A stretch of 64,000 nucleotides of DNA. Source: Bradyrhizobiaceae bacterium Ga0074131 (lineage in GTDB: Bacteria > Pseudomonadota > Alphaproteobacteria > Rhizobiales > Xanthobacteraceae). Positions within the stretch are counted from its first letter, which is position 1. Every line of letters begins with the position of its first letter. Below, piece after piece: positions 17,756 to 26,200 of the stretch. The DNA lies in the NCBI GenBank assembly GCA_001464035.1, contig LNEC01000007.1, forward strand, positions 62,001 to 126,000, given 5' to 3'. The notes below the pieces were generated by a model. The model did no database searches. It was given only the letters and a program-made list of their open reading frames with translations, and was not told the origin of the DNA. The translations under genes and the position numbers were made by a program.

Positions 17756-18745
17756 TCACTTCGGCAGATAGTCGTTGGTATAAAACGCCTTCGGATTGTC
17801 CTTGGCCTTGGCTTCGAGGCCGCCATATTCGACCATCAGGTTGACGGTGTCGGTCATGTTGGCATCGGTAACCTGGAACGGCCGCTTGCCCTTGGTTTCC
17901 GCCGTGCGGTACAGCGGGATGGTCAGTTCGAAGCCCTGCGTCAGCGTCTCGATCTTGCCGCCCTTCGGATTGGCGTCGAGGATCGCCTGCGCCGCGCCCT
18001 TCGGGTCCTTTTCCGCAGCCTCGACCGCCTTGGTCGAGGCCGACATGAAACGCTTCACCAGATCGGCATTGGCCTTGACGTAATCGGTATTGGCGACCAG
18101 GCCCGAACAAACCATGTTGATGCCGTAGTCCGCGAACTTGATCGGATAGACGTCCTTGCCGGTGGCGTCCTTGATCTTCATCGACTGGTCCATGACATAG
18201 CCGAGCAAGAGATCGGCCTGCCCGTTGATCACGGCGTTCAGCTTGGTCTGGCCGTCGCCGGCCACCGTCTTGAAGTCGGCTTCCTTCAGCCCGGTCTTCT
18301 TCAGGAACAGCGGCCATATCTGGGTCATGGAATCAGCAGGCGTAATCGCGACCGTCTTGCCTTTGATGTCCTCGGGCTTCTTGATGTTCTTCTCGACAAA
18401 GCCCATCGCCGACATCGGGCTGGTCTGCAACAGCACGCCGGTGGAAACGATCGGCGCGCCCTTGACCGCCGCGCGCATCATGGTGGGGACGTCGACATAG
18501 CCGAAGTTGGCGGTCTTGGCCGCGACCGCCTGGGTGGTCGCAGCCGAGCCTCGGCCTTCCTGGATTTCGAGATCGATGCCCTCGGCGGCGTAGATGCCCT
18601 TGGCCTTGCCGTAATAGAACGGCGCGTGCTCGCCATAGACGTACCAGTTCAGCATCAGCACCACCTTGTCGGCCGCGACGGCGGGAGCCGCCGCAAGCGC
18701 CGTCCAGATCAGGGCCGCAGAAAACGCTACGATAAATCGAACCAT
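17756..18745 (-). CDS. ABC transporter substrate-binding protein, SsuA/THI5-like
   Basis: Exported periplasmic binding protein of 329 residues. It starts with a Sec signal peptide (MVRFIVAFSAALIWTALAAA, then PAVAADKV with cleavage after AVA). The mature part shows LMLNWYVYGEHAPFYYGKAKGIY, typical of NMT1/THI5-like proteins (key residues N, W, H, F, Y, A, G), and GSAATTQAVAAKTANFGYVD. Start at 18745 is chosen for GGGAGG upstream. The family binds sulfonates, taurine, thiamine pyrimidines and similar small molecules; the ligand here is unknown but should feed the downstream enzymes. Confidence 0.92.
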   Translation of the reverse strand: MVRFIVAFSAALIWTALAAAPAVAADKVVLMLNWYVYGEHAPFYYGKAKGIYAAEGIDLEIQEGRGSAATTQAVAAKTANFGYVDVPTMMRAAVKGAPIVSTGVLLQTSPMSAMGFVEKNIKKPEDIKGKTVAITPADSMTQIWPLFLKKTGLKEADFKTVAGDGQTKLNAVINGQADLLLGYVMDQSMKIKDATGKDVYPIKFADYGINMVCSGLVANTDYVKANADLVKRFMSASTKAVEAAEKDPKGAAQAILDANPKGGKIETLTQGFELTIPLYRTAETKGKRPFQVTDANMTDTVNLMVEYGGLEAKAKDNPKAFYTNDYLPK

Positions 18746-18770
18746 GTCATTCCTCCCGTTGCCTCGTTCT

Positions 18771-18853
18771 TTCGTCGTTGCAAGAAGCGACAGCAACGGA
18801 GCAATCCATACTTCGTCGATCAGATGGATTGCTTCGCTGCGCTCGCCAATGAC
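18771..18853. repeat. Palindromic repeat family A, copy 2 (degenerate)
   Basis: Between the permease and binding-protein genes. The right half (GATGGATTGCTTCGCTGCGC, then TCGCCAATGAC) matches the family well apart from an extra C; the left half (TTGCAAGAAGCGACAGCAAC) has drifted. Confidence 0.75.
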
Positions 18854-18867
18854 CGTCTACCTTCCCA

Positions 18868-19713
18868 TCACGCCGCAAACAAGAAGTCGTCGCGCTGGCT
18901 GACATGCCAGGGAATCACAAAACGCTCGATCCGGTCGACGATCCAGAACAGGACCACGCCGAGCAACGCCAGAATCACCAGCGCCGCGAACATGGTCGGA
19001 AGATCGAAGGTGCCGATCGAGCGCTGCAGCACGTAGCCGATGCCGGAATTGGAGCCGACGAATTCACCGACCACCGCGCCGACCACCGCCAAGGTCACCG
19101 AAACCTTCAGACCGGAAAAAATTGCCGGCATCGCATGCGGCAGGTTGACCGCGCAAAACACCTTAAAGCGGCTGCCCTGCATCGCCCGCGCCAGATCGAC
19201 CATGTCAGGATCTACGGACTTGAAGCCCTGCACCGCCGACACCACCACCGGAAAAAATCCAAGCAGGAACGCCGAGATGACCTTCGGGATGATGCCGAAG
19301 CCGAACCAGACCACAAACAACGGCGCGATGGCGATCTTCGGCACCGACTGCGAGAACACCAGCAGGGGATAGATGTAGCTTTCCACCGTCTTCGATCCCG
19401 CGATCAGCATCGCGACGGGAATACCGAACACCGCCGACAACAGAAAGCCGCAGATCGTCGCGTAAGTGGTCGGCCACGCCTGCCGCAGCAGTTCCGGCCA
19501 GTCGGTCCACAGCACCACCAGGACATCGCCGGGAGCCGGGATCTGATACGGCGGAATCCGGAACAGGCGGATGGTCAGATCCCAGGCCACCACGATGAAC
19601 AACAGGAACAGAACCGGCCGAACCCACGCCGCATTCAGCGTCTTCGACACCGCTCCCGGGGCTTTCAGCTCCGCCACGCCTCGCTCCCTGGCCACCTCGT
19701 TCTTGTCGAACAA
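18868..19713 (-). CDS. ABC transporter permease, SsuC/TauC-like
   Basis: Inner-membrane permease of 281 residues with about six hydrophobic segments (for example VLFLLFIVVAWDLTIRLF and LVFSQSVPKIAIAPLFVVWF). The cytoplasmic EAA-like loop precedes GSRFKVFCAVNLPHAMPAIF. EFVGSNSGIGYVLQRS near the end is typical of this family. First gene of the minus-strand importer set; upstream (19714-19836) is AT-richer DNA with no factor-binding site I can name. Confidence 0.92.
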   Translation of the reverse strand: MFDKNEVARERGVAELKAPGAVSKTLNAAWVRPVLFLLFIVVAWDLTIRLFRIPPYQIPAPGDVLVVLWTDWPELLRQAWPTTYATICGFLLSAVFGIPVAMLIAGSKTVESYIYPLLVFSQSVPKIAIAPLFVVWFGFGIIPKVISAFLLGFFPVVVSAVQGFKSVDPDMVDLARAMQGSRFKVFCAVNLPHAMPAIFSGLKVSVTLAVVGAVVGEFVGSNSGIGYVLQRSIGTFDLPTMFAALVILALLGVVLFWIVDRIERFVIPWHVSQRDDFLFAA

Positions 19714-19836
19714 ATTAACTCGTTGGATAAATACTGTCTAGGGGGTTTTGGACGGGATTTGGGCAAGTTTAGACGATAGGCGCGGCGAGATCGCGCAGCA
19801 GGTCTGCGGTTTGAAGTTGAGATCAAACTCTCACAA

Positions 19837-19929
19837 CGTCATTGCGAGGAGCGCTTGCGACGAAGCAATCCAGCTTTCTCTTTCAATGCTTCAGGCAAGT
19901 TGGATTGCTTCGCTTCGCTCGCAATGACG
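19837..19929. repeat. Palindromic repeat family A, copy 3
   Basis: Full copy: CGTCATTGCGAGGAGCGCTT at the left, CTTCGCTCGCAATGACG at the right, with GCAATCCA and TTGGATTGCTTCG as inner arms. Lies between the importer operon promoter region and the small exported protein gene. Confidence 0.88.
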
Positions 19930-19957
19930 TTGATAGATTCGCGCAAGAAGTGCGCCG

Positions 19958-20392
19958 CTAGTAGCAGCGCATGATATTGACGCTCCGCTCCTTGCCGTTG
20001 CGTCCCGGAACGATCACGGTCTCCGCGGGGCAACTCTGCACATAGGGACGGTCGGAAGGAGCGACCAACGGCGGAAAGCGATGCGGCCAATCCCAGGGAA
20101 CATCCTGGGTATAGGTGTAACGGATGTCGCCCGTGATCGACTGGTTGACATCGGTTGCGATGGGTTCGCCATAGGACGGCCCAGAGAAGAAGCTACCGGT
20201 TGCCGGCCAGAACGTTCGCGGATGGTTACGCCGGTGATGCCCGACCGCTGGCGGTCGCGGCATCGAATGCGTCGAGGCCATTCCTGCGCGAGGTGCTGCT
20301 TGCGCCACCTGGGCGGATGTTTCGCTTGCCGCAAGCAACAGCACTGCGACGCCGAGGGGGGCGATAAACGCCCTATACATTCGATACGCCAT
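19958..20392 (-). CDS. Exported hypothetical protein
   Basis: Protein of about 144 residues, unrecognised. It begins with a signal peptide (MAYRMYRAFIAPLGVAVLLL, then AASETSAQ with a likely cleavage after TSA). The mature part is rich in Pro, Arg, His and Tyr and ends in RPYVQSCPAETVIVPGRNGK and a C-terminal MRCY, so two Cys are available for a disulfide. This looks like a small periplasmic or envelope protein known only in this group. A second possible start is 39 bases upstream; the chosen one gives the cleaner signal peptide. Confidence 0.7.
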   Translation of the reverse strand: MAYRMYRAFIAPLGVAVLLLAASETSAQVAQAAPRAGMASTHSMPRPPAVGHHRRNHPRTFWPATGSFFSGPSYGEPIATDVNQSITGDIRYTYTQDVPWDWPHRFPPLVAPSDRPYVQSCPAETVIVPGRNGKERSVNIMRCY

Positions 20393-20536
20393 GGCACGCA
20401 CCCATTCGTTGGTTACTGAGCAGGCCCCCAAGCCACGCTAGGCCGGGGCTCCCGCACCCACAAATACATAATTAACTATTGGTTAAGACGTAAGATTAAC
20501 AGAGGAGACCGTTCCCGCTCCCGGCACCACGGCCAT

Positions 20537-21283
20537 TCACGCCGGTTGCTGCGCCGCCGCACGCCGTTTCGGCGCCTTGGCGCTGCCTAGGCTCGCCGTC
20601 GTCTTCCCCGTCAACGCCGCCAGCACCAGCGCCACCATATGCGCCAGCCGCTCGTTCTTGGCTTCCTGCTTGAGCAGGTCGCGGCCGAAGATCACGCTCA
20701 GCGTCGCGCCGTTTGAGAGATAGAAGAAACACAGCGCCGCGATCGAGATGTAGAGCTGCACCGGATCGACCGCGACCTTGAAGTCGCCGCTTTCGACGCC
20801 GCGCGTCACCACGGTACGGATCATCTCGACGAACGGCGAATGCATCGATTTGACTTTGGTCGATCGCTTCAGATGACGCGCCTTGGCGAGGTTTTCGGTG
20901 TTCAGGAGCGCGAGGAATTCCGGGTTGCGGATGAAATAATTCCAGGTGAAGCCGATCAGCCGCTCGATCGCTTCGGGAGGATCGAGATGCTCCAGATCGA
21001 GCCCGCGCTCCTCGGCCCGGATCTGCTCGTAGGCGCCTTCGAGCACCGCGAGATAGAGGTCATCCTTCTTGCCGACGTGGTAATACAGCATGCGCTTGTT
21101 GGCGCCGGCCTTGGCGGCGATCCGGTCGACCCGCGCGCCGGCAAGGCCATGGGCGGCGAATTCCTGCTTGGCGGCCTCGAGAATGCGAAGCCGCATGCCC
21201 GCGGGGTCGCGCTGCCATTTCGGAATTCGCTTTGCCTTGACCAAGTCGGGTGCCCGGTGAGAGTGCGGATTCGGATGTAGCAC
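20537..21283 (-). CDS. TetR/AcrR family transcriptional regulator
   Basis: Regulator of 248 residues. The N-terminal helix-turn-helix is clear: LRILEAAKQEFAAHGLAGAR then VDRIAAKAGANKRMLYYHVG, ending KKDDLYLAVLE. The C-terminal ligand domain (FLALLNTENLAKARHLKRS) resembles the TetR subgroup seen next to catabolic genes. Lys/Arg/Ala-rich low-complexity tail at the end (APKRRAAAQQPA). Its target is not evident: it is between an exported hypothetical and the VOC/glutamate dehydrogenase pair, all on the same strand. Confidence 0.92.
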   Translation of the reverse strand: MLHPNPHSHRAPDLVKAKRIPKWQRDPAGMRLRILEAAKQEFAAHGLAGARVDRIAAKAGANKRMLYYHVGKKDDLYLAVLEGAYEQIRAEERGLDLEHLDPPEAIERLIGFTWNYFIRNPEFLALLNTENLAKARHLKRSTKVKSMHSPFVEMIRTVVTRGVESGDFKVAVDPVQLYISIAALCFFYLSNGATLSVIFGRDLLKQEAKNERLAHMVALVLAALTGKTTASLGSAKAPKRRAAAQQPA

Positions 21284-21349
21284 GCGAAGCGCTGATTGAG
21301 AATGAAGCAGTTGTTCTCTCGTTGCCCTGCTCTCGGGAGAGTGGAGAGA

Positions 21350-22192
21350 TCAGGCCCTCGCCGTCCGCTCCACCAGCAGCGTGGGGATGCCGCAGGTGCC
21401 GCTGCGCACCGTGAGCACCCGCGTGCCCGGCTTGCGGCCGGTGCGCACGTCAGACACCTCGACGCCAGCGACTGCGAGCCGGGTCCGCGTCGCGTCAGCG
21501 TCGGCGACGCGCCAGCTCAGGCCCCACAACCTGTCGCGCGCCACATCGTGGTCCTTGCCGGGCCGGTGTACGACCTCCACGACGAGGTCGCCGCAGCGGA
21601 AGAACATCAGCCGGCCCCAGTCCGGATGCGAACGGTCGAACCGCATGTCGAGCCCGAGCCGTGCGCCGTACAGTGCGGCCGTCCGCTCGGGATCTCCGGT
21701 CGCCAACACGACATGGTCCATCGCGGTGATCGAGGCGACTTCGGTGCGCACCGACAGCGGGCGCTCTTTGGCGAGTTCGAGGAAGAACAGCCGGACGCCG
21801 CGCGTGGCCTCCGTCGCCGCTCGCGTCCGCCGCCAGGACAATGTCGCGCCGGTCTCGGCATCCTGGCTCGTGGTCTCCGTGACCGGCTCGGGCTTGAGCG
21901 ACAGCCGTTCCAGCCGGCGATGCATCTTGCCGATATCATTGGTGCGGAAGCACAGGCTCGCCAGTCCCTCGCCCTGCTCCGCGATGACGGCACGGATCCG
22001 GTTGGCAGGGGCGCCATCGCCGGAGGGCGCCATCAGTTCCAGCGTCATGTTGTCGAGCGTGAACAGCACCCGCTCGGCGCCGTCGCCGCTGCTCCGCCAC
22101 GCTGGCTTACGAGCGAACAACGTCTGGTAGGCTGCGGAGGCGGCGGCAAGATCGCTCACCAGCACGACGACGTGGTCGAGCCCGCTGATCAC
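21350..22192 (-). CDS. Two-domain VOC family protein
   Basis: Protein of 280 residues with two glyoxalase-fold modules: VISGLDHVVVLVSDLAAASA at the start and MDHVVLATGDPERTAALYGA in the middle. It starts with GTG at 22192 and its GTGA overlaps the stop of the upstream glutamate dehydrogenase, so it is translationally coupled to it. The much longer frame running back to 23164 is only the shadow of that gene. Related to the glyoxalase-like domain (PF13468) proteins; no reaction can be assigned. Confidence 0.85.
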   Translation of the reverse strand: MISGLDHVVVLVSDLAAASAAYQTLFARKPAWRSSGDGAERVLFTLDNMTLELMAPSGDGAPANRIRAVIAEQGEGLASLCFRTNDIGKMHRRLERLSLKPEPVTETTSQDAETGATLSWRRTRAATEATRGVRLFFLELAKERPLSVRTEVASITAMDHVVLATGDPERTAALYGARLGLDMRFDRSHPDWGRLMFFRCGDLVVEVVHRPGKDHDVARDRLWGLSWRVADADATRTRLAVAGVEVSDVRTGRKPGTRVLTVRSGTCGIPTLLVERTARA

Positions 22193-23448
22193 GGGAAAAG
22201 CCCGCGCGTATTCTTGGCGGCGCGAACCTTCTCGACGCCGATCGCCATGGCGGCGGTTCGGTGCGGGATATTGTCGGCCCTGGAGCGCGCCACCATCGCC
22301 TCGAAGGCACGGTCGAGGATGTGATATTCGCGCCGCGTCACCTCCTCTTCTTCCCAGAACAGCTGTTGCAGGTCCTGCACCCATTCGAAATAGCTGACCA
22401 CGACGCCGCCGGAATTGCAGAGGATGTCCGGAATCAGGAAGACCTCGTCCTGGCGCTTCTGCAGCACGAGGTCGGCGTCCGGCGTGGTCGGCCCGTTGGC
22501 GCCTTCCGCCAGCACCCGGCATTTCAGGTTTTCCGCGACCTTGGCGTCGATCACGCGCTCCATCGCCGCCGGCACCAGCACGTCGCAGGCCAGCGTCAGG
22601 ATCTGCGCGGGGTCGAATTGCAGCTGGCTGGAGAAACCGGCGATGCTGCCGTGCTCGCTCGCGTGCCGCATCAGTGCCGGGATGTCGAGGCCGGCTGGAT
22701 CGTGCAGCGCGCCGGTGTGATCGCTGACCGCGATCACCCTGAGGCCGAAACGATGCAACTCCGACGCTGCGTAGGAGCCGACATTGCCGAACCCCTGAAT
22801 CACGGCGGTGGCGCTGCCGAGGCTGATCGACAATTCGTTCAGCACCCGCTTGGCGAGATGCGCGACGCCGCGCCCGGTGGCCTCCCTTCTCCCCAGCGTG
22901 CCGCCGGAGGCCACCGGTTTGCCGGTGACGATCTCGGTCACGGTGCGGCCCTGATACATCGAATAGGTGTCCATGAACCAGGCCATCACCTGCTCGTTGG
23001 TGCCCATGTCCGGCGCCATCACGTCGGTATGCGGACCGACGAACGGGATCATTTCCTGCATGTAGCGGCGTGACAGCGACTCCAGTTCGCGCTTCGAAAT
23101 GGTGGAGAGATCGACCCGGACGCCCCCCTTGGCGCCGCCATAGGGCAGGCCTACCAGCGCGCATTTCCAGCTCATCCAGATGGCCAGCGCCGCCACCTCG
23201 CCGATATCGACGCTCGGGGCAAACCGGGTACCGCCCTTGGTCGGTCCGAGCGTAAGGTGATGCTGAACCCGGTAGCCTTCGAACACCGAGATCGAACCGT
23301 CATCGCGATGGATCGGACAGGAGATGATGACCGCCCGCTTGGGCAGCAGCAGGCGGTCGCGCTCGTCCATCGGGATCGACAGATGATTGGCGATCACCCC
23401 GAACTGGTTGACCGCCATCTCGAACACCGGACCCGAATAGACGGTCAT
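22189..23448 (-). CDS. Glu/Leu/Phe/Val dehydrogenase
   Basis: Amino-acid dehydrogenase of 419 residues, the usual length of hexameric NAD-type glutamate dehydrogenases. Substrate segment PYGGAKGGVRVD with the catalytic-site Lys, DVMAPDMGTNEQVMAWFMD, and the Rossmann motif VIQGFGNVGSYAA are present. It interconverts an amino acid and its 2-oxo acid with ammonia release. The coupled VOC gene follows immediately. Upstream a 220-base gap separates it from the divergent PfkB kinase. Confidence 0.92.
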   Translation of the reverse strand: MTVYSGPVFEMAVNQFGVIANHLSIPMDERDRLLLPKRAVIISCPIHRDDGSISVFEGYRVQHHLTLGPTKGGTRFAPSVDIGEVAALAIWMSWKCALVGLPYGGAKGGVRVDLSTISKRELESLSRRYMQEMIPFVGPHTDVMAPDMGTNEQVMAWFMDTYSMYQGRTVTEIVTGKPVASGGTLGRREATGRGVAHLAKRVLNELSISLGSATAVIQGFGNVGSYAASELHRFGLRVIAVSDHTGALHDPAGLDIPALMRHASEHGSIAGFSSQLQFDPAQILTLACDVLVPAAMERVIDAKVAENLKCRVLAEGANGPTTPDADLVLQKRQDEVFLIPDILCNSGGVVVSYFEWVQDLQQLFWEEEEVTRREYHILDRAFEAMVARSRADNIPHRTAAMAIGVEKVRAAKNTRGLFP

Positions 23449-23668
23449 CGTTTCCTCCCCTTTTGTCCTGCAAACAGGAACCCGGAGCCGGCACCGGCCG
23501 TTAGCAAGCTGCGCACCACACTTGGGATGGTCGTAGTCCGGTCACATCGTGATCTCAAGCCATTAAGGCGACAGGCTTGCGAATAATTTCAGCGAATCAT
23601 TCGCCATAAGCGGTGCTAATGTATCGTCGCCGGCCGGGACCACCCCTTAGCCCATCACGGACAGATTT

Positions 23669-24562
23669 ATGCAGGCGCTCTTCATCGGACAGACCTATAT
23701 CGACGTCACTTTCATCACCGACCACATGCCGACCGGCGATGAGAAGCACGTCGCTTCCGCTTATGCCGTCTCGTTCGGCGGCAACGCCGTCACCGCGGCA
23801 TTCTGCTGCGCCAAGCTGGGCATCGTGCCCGACCTGATCGCCACCGTCGCCAATGATTGGCTGGGGCGGATGTTTCAGGATATGAGCGCGAAGTACGGAA
23901 TCTCGATACATCCGCGCAAAGTCAATTCCTCGTCGCTCTCCTTCATCATGCCGAAGGACGGCAAGCGGGCGATCGTGCGCTGCCGTGACGACGAACATAT
24001 CCACCCCTTCCCCATGCTCAACCTCAAGGGCTGCCGCGCGCTGCATGTCGACGGTCACCAGCCGGACGCCGCGATCCACTACGCCAGGCTGGGCCGCGAG
24101 GCCGGCATCCTGACGTCGCTCGACGGCGGTGGACTGCGCACCAATACCCACGAACTGCTGGAATTCATCGACGTCGCCATCGTTGCCGAGCGGCTGTGCG
24201 AGCAGATGAACCTGACGCCGGCAACGATGCTGGATTATCTCAAGAGTCGCGGCTGTCGCGTCGGCGGCGTCACCCTGGGCGAGAAGGGCCTGCTCTGGTA
24301 CGACGAGGCCGGCGCCGTTCACACCCTTCCCGCGCTGCCGATCCCGCCCGAGCGCGTGCTCGATACCAACGGCGCCGGCGACGTGTTCCACGGTGCCTAT
24401 GTCTATTCCTACCTCGCCCATCCCGGCCGGAGCTGGCGGGACCACTTTGAGTTTGCGCGCGCGGCATCGACGTACAAGATTCAACGCCTGGGCAACGAAG
24501 CGGGACTGCCGACGGTCGCCGACATCGAGGCCGTCCGGCGGGAGTTCGAAGTCGCGGCCTAG
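23669..24562 (+). CDS. PfkB family carbohydrate kinase
   Basis: Ribokinase-fold kinase of 297 residues. N-terminal signature SFGGNAVTAAFCCAKLG and the C-terminal PfkB motif DTNGAGDVFHGAYVY with the catalytic Asp are both clear. Sugar or nucleoside substrate not determinable. A remnant of a second ribokinase-like N-terminus follows directly (24589), so the locus may once have held two kinase genes. Confidence 0.9.
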   Translation: MQALFIGQTYIDVTFITDHMPTGDEKHVASAYAVSFGGNAVTAAFCCAKLGIVPDLIATVANDWLGRMFQDMSAKYGISIHPRKVNSSSLSFIMPKDGKRAIVRCRDDEHIHPFPMLNLKGCRALHVDGHQPDAAIHYARLGREAGILTSLDGGGLRTNTHELLEFIDVAIVAERLCEQMNLTPATMLDYLKSRGCRVGGVTLGEKGLLWYDEAGAVHTLPALPIPPERVLDTNGAGDVFHGAYVYSYLAHPGRSWRDHFEFARAASTYKIQRLGNEAGLPTVADIEAVRREFEVAA

Positions 24563-24588
24563 CTAGCCGACTTTATTGGGAATGAAGC

Positions 24589-24712
24589 ATGGGCCGCGTG
24601 TTCGTTGCCGGCAGCATCAACATGGTCTTGCACCCGAGACGCCGTCGGCGGGTCCTCGGCCGGCAACGTCGTCGATATGAATACCTATGCAAGTAGCGGC
24701 AAAGCCGGCCTA
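24589..24712 (+). pseudogene. Remnant of a ribokinase-like N-terminus
   Basis: ATGGGCCGCGTGTTCGTTGC begins a frame reading MGRVFVAGSINM, which is the typical opening of ribokinase-family proteins (usually followed by D and a substrate loop). After MVLHP the frame degrades into Arg-rich residues and stops within about 36 codons; a frame-shifted reading gives GGSSAGNVVDMNTYASSGKAG. I read it as a decayed or truncated paralogue of the PfkB kinase just upstream. Chance resemblance cannot be excluded because only a dozen residues match. Confidence 0.4.
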
Positions 24713-25930
24713 GGTCAGGGCCGCCTTCAGGTCGAAGCTCAAATCCGCCGCCTGTTCCGGCTCGATCGAACGGTTCAGCGCCAGGATGCGACGCCCGAAC
24801 ACATGATCCGATGCACGGTTGATGGACTCGACCCCGACGAGCATCCCGGATCTATAGCAGAAGGCCGAGAACGATCGTTGCGCAGCGTCGCCGCGCACCA
24901 CTACACGATCGTATCCGGTGGTCAGGCCGGCGATCTGCAGCTTGTCATCGCCCTGGTCGCTCCAGAACCATGGCAGCCCGTCGTAGGTCCTGGCGTCGCC
25001 AGTCAGCCGCGCCGCCACGCAGCGCGCCTGATCGGTAGCGTTCTGCACCGACTCCAGCCGCAACGAGGCGCCGAAGCGCCGGCTTTCGAACAACGCGCAG
25101 TCGCCTATCGCCGAGATATCGGGATCCGGCGTCAGCAATTGCTCGTCGACGACGATGCCCGACGCCACCGGCAGGCCGGCCTCACCCGCCAGCTCGACAT
25201 TGGGTAGGACACCCACACCGACCACGACCAGGTCTGCCGGCACATGGCGGCCGTCGCTGAGGCTGACGCCGGTAACGCGACCGTTCTCGCCCTCGATCGC
25301 GGTCGCCTGCACGCCGAGATGGATGCGGATGCCGGCCGCGGTGTGCCGTTGATGAAAATACTCCGAGATCTCTGCAGTCACCGCGCGCGCCATAACGCGG
25401 GCGCCGAGTTCGACCACATCCACGTCCAGGCCCTTGATCCGAGCAGTAGCGGCGAATTCCAGCCCGATGAAGCCGGCGCCGATCACCACGGCGCGCCGAT
25501 CCGACGCGATCCGCCTGCGCAACGCCTCGCTTTCATCGAGCGTGCGCAGATAGCGCACGTCTTCAAGACTTGCGTTGGGAATATCGAGCAGGCGATTGCG
25601 CGCACCGGTCGCCAGGACCAGGTGCCAGTAATCGAGCGAGGAGCCGGATGCGAGCTTGAGCGTGCGCGCGCCGCGATCAATCGAGACGGCGCGGTCGGCG
25701 ATCAGTTCGATGTTCTGGTCACGGTAGAATTTGTCCGGCCGAAACATCAGGCTGTCGGGGCGGCCTTCGCCTTTCAGATAGGCCTTCGACAGAGGCGGCC
25801 GCTGATACGGCAGATGGGCCTCATCGTTGAGCAAGCAGACGCGCCCGGCAAAACCATGCTGGCGCAACGACGCTGCCACCTGAAAACCCGCATGGCCGGC
25901 GCCGACGATGACGACCGTTCCCTGCGTCAT
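24710..25930 (-). CDS. NAD(P)/FAD ferredoxin-reductase-like protein
   Basis: Pyridine-nucleotide oxidoreductase of 406 residues. FAD motif VVIVGAGHAGFQVAASLRQ, then LPYQRPPLSKAYL, LVLATGARNRLL, NAD motif VIGAGFIGLEFAAT and the C-terminal FAD segment SAIGDCALF. This is the pattern of rubredoxin/rhodocoxin/putidaredoxin reductases that feed electrons to a 2Fe-2S protein and then a P450 or ring dioxygenase. No ferredoxin or oxygenase is adjacent, so its partner must be encoded elsewhere. Confidence 0.92.
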   Translation of the reverse strand: MTQGTVVIVGAGHAGFQVAASLRQHGFAGRVCLLNDEAHLPYQRPPLSKAYLKGEGRPDSLMFRPDKFYRDQNIELIADRAVSIDRGARTLKLASGSSLDYWHLVLATGARNRLLDIPNASLEDVRYLRTLDESEALRRRIASDRRAVVIGAGFIGLEFAATARIKGLDVDVVELGARVMARAVTAEISEYFHQRHTAAGIRIHLGVQATAIEGENGRVTGVSLSDGRHVPADLVVVGVGVLPNVELAGEAGLPVASGIVVDEQLLTPDPDISAIGDCALFESRRFGASLRLESVQNATDQARCVAARLTGDARTYDGLPWFWSDQGDDKLQIAGLTTGYDRVVVRGDAAQRSFSAFCYRSGMLVGVESINRASDHVFGRRILALNRSIEPEQAADLSFDLKAALT

Positions 25931-26004
25931 CGGGACAGCCCGACTGGAAGGGCACAGGGATTACCCATGTCGTCTCCTCGTCTTCGACGATTTGGTGCTT
26001 GCCT

Positions 26005-26112
26005 ACCTCATCCCGAGTAGCGGCGCTCGTGGTCGCATCTTCAGGATGGGAGCATCACTGGACCTCGTGGTTCGAGGCGGCGCAAGCGCGTCTCCCAACC
26101 GTGAGGGGATGA
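26005..26112. repeat. Degenerate CCTCATCCTGAGG-type repeat
   Basis: Within the 270-base divergent gap between the flavoprotein and the enoyl-CoA hydratase. CCTCATCCCGAGTAGCGGC at the left and the later CCTCGTGGTTCGAGGCGGCG and CAACCGTGAGGGGATGA resemble, from memory, an abundant Bradyrhizobium intergenic repeat. A related stretch occurs at 37910. The rest of the gap shows nothing else I recognise. Confidence 0.5.
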
Positions 26113-26200
26113 ACCGAGTCTTGCAGACTTCGCCGGGATTGTCACCTGTCCCCTTCTGCGATCTAAATACCAGCTCCTTCAACCCCCGAGGTACCCTGCA

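Noticed and set aside
22193..23164. A 604-residue VOC protein with a long N-terminal extension
   Set aside because: The extension is the antisense-frame shadow of the glutamate dehydrogenase gene, with Arg/Gly-rich low-complexity sequence. The GTG at 22192 explains the start.
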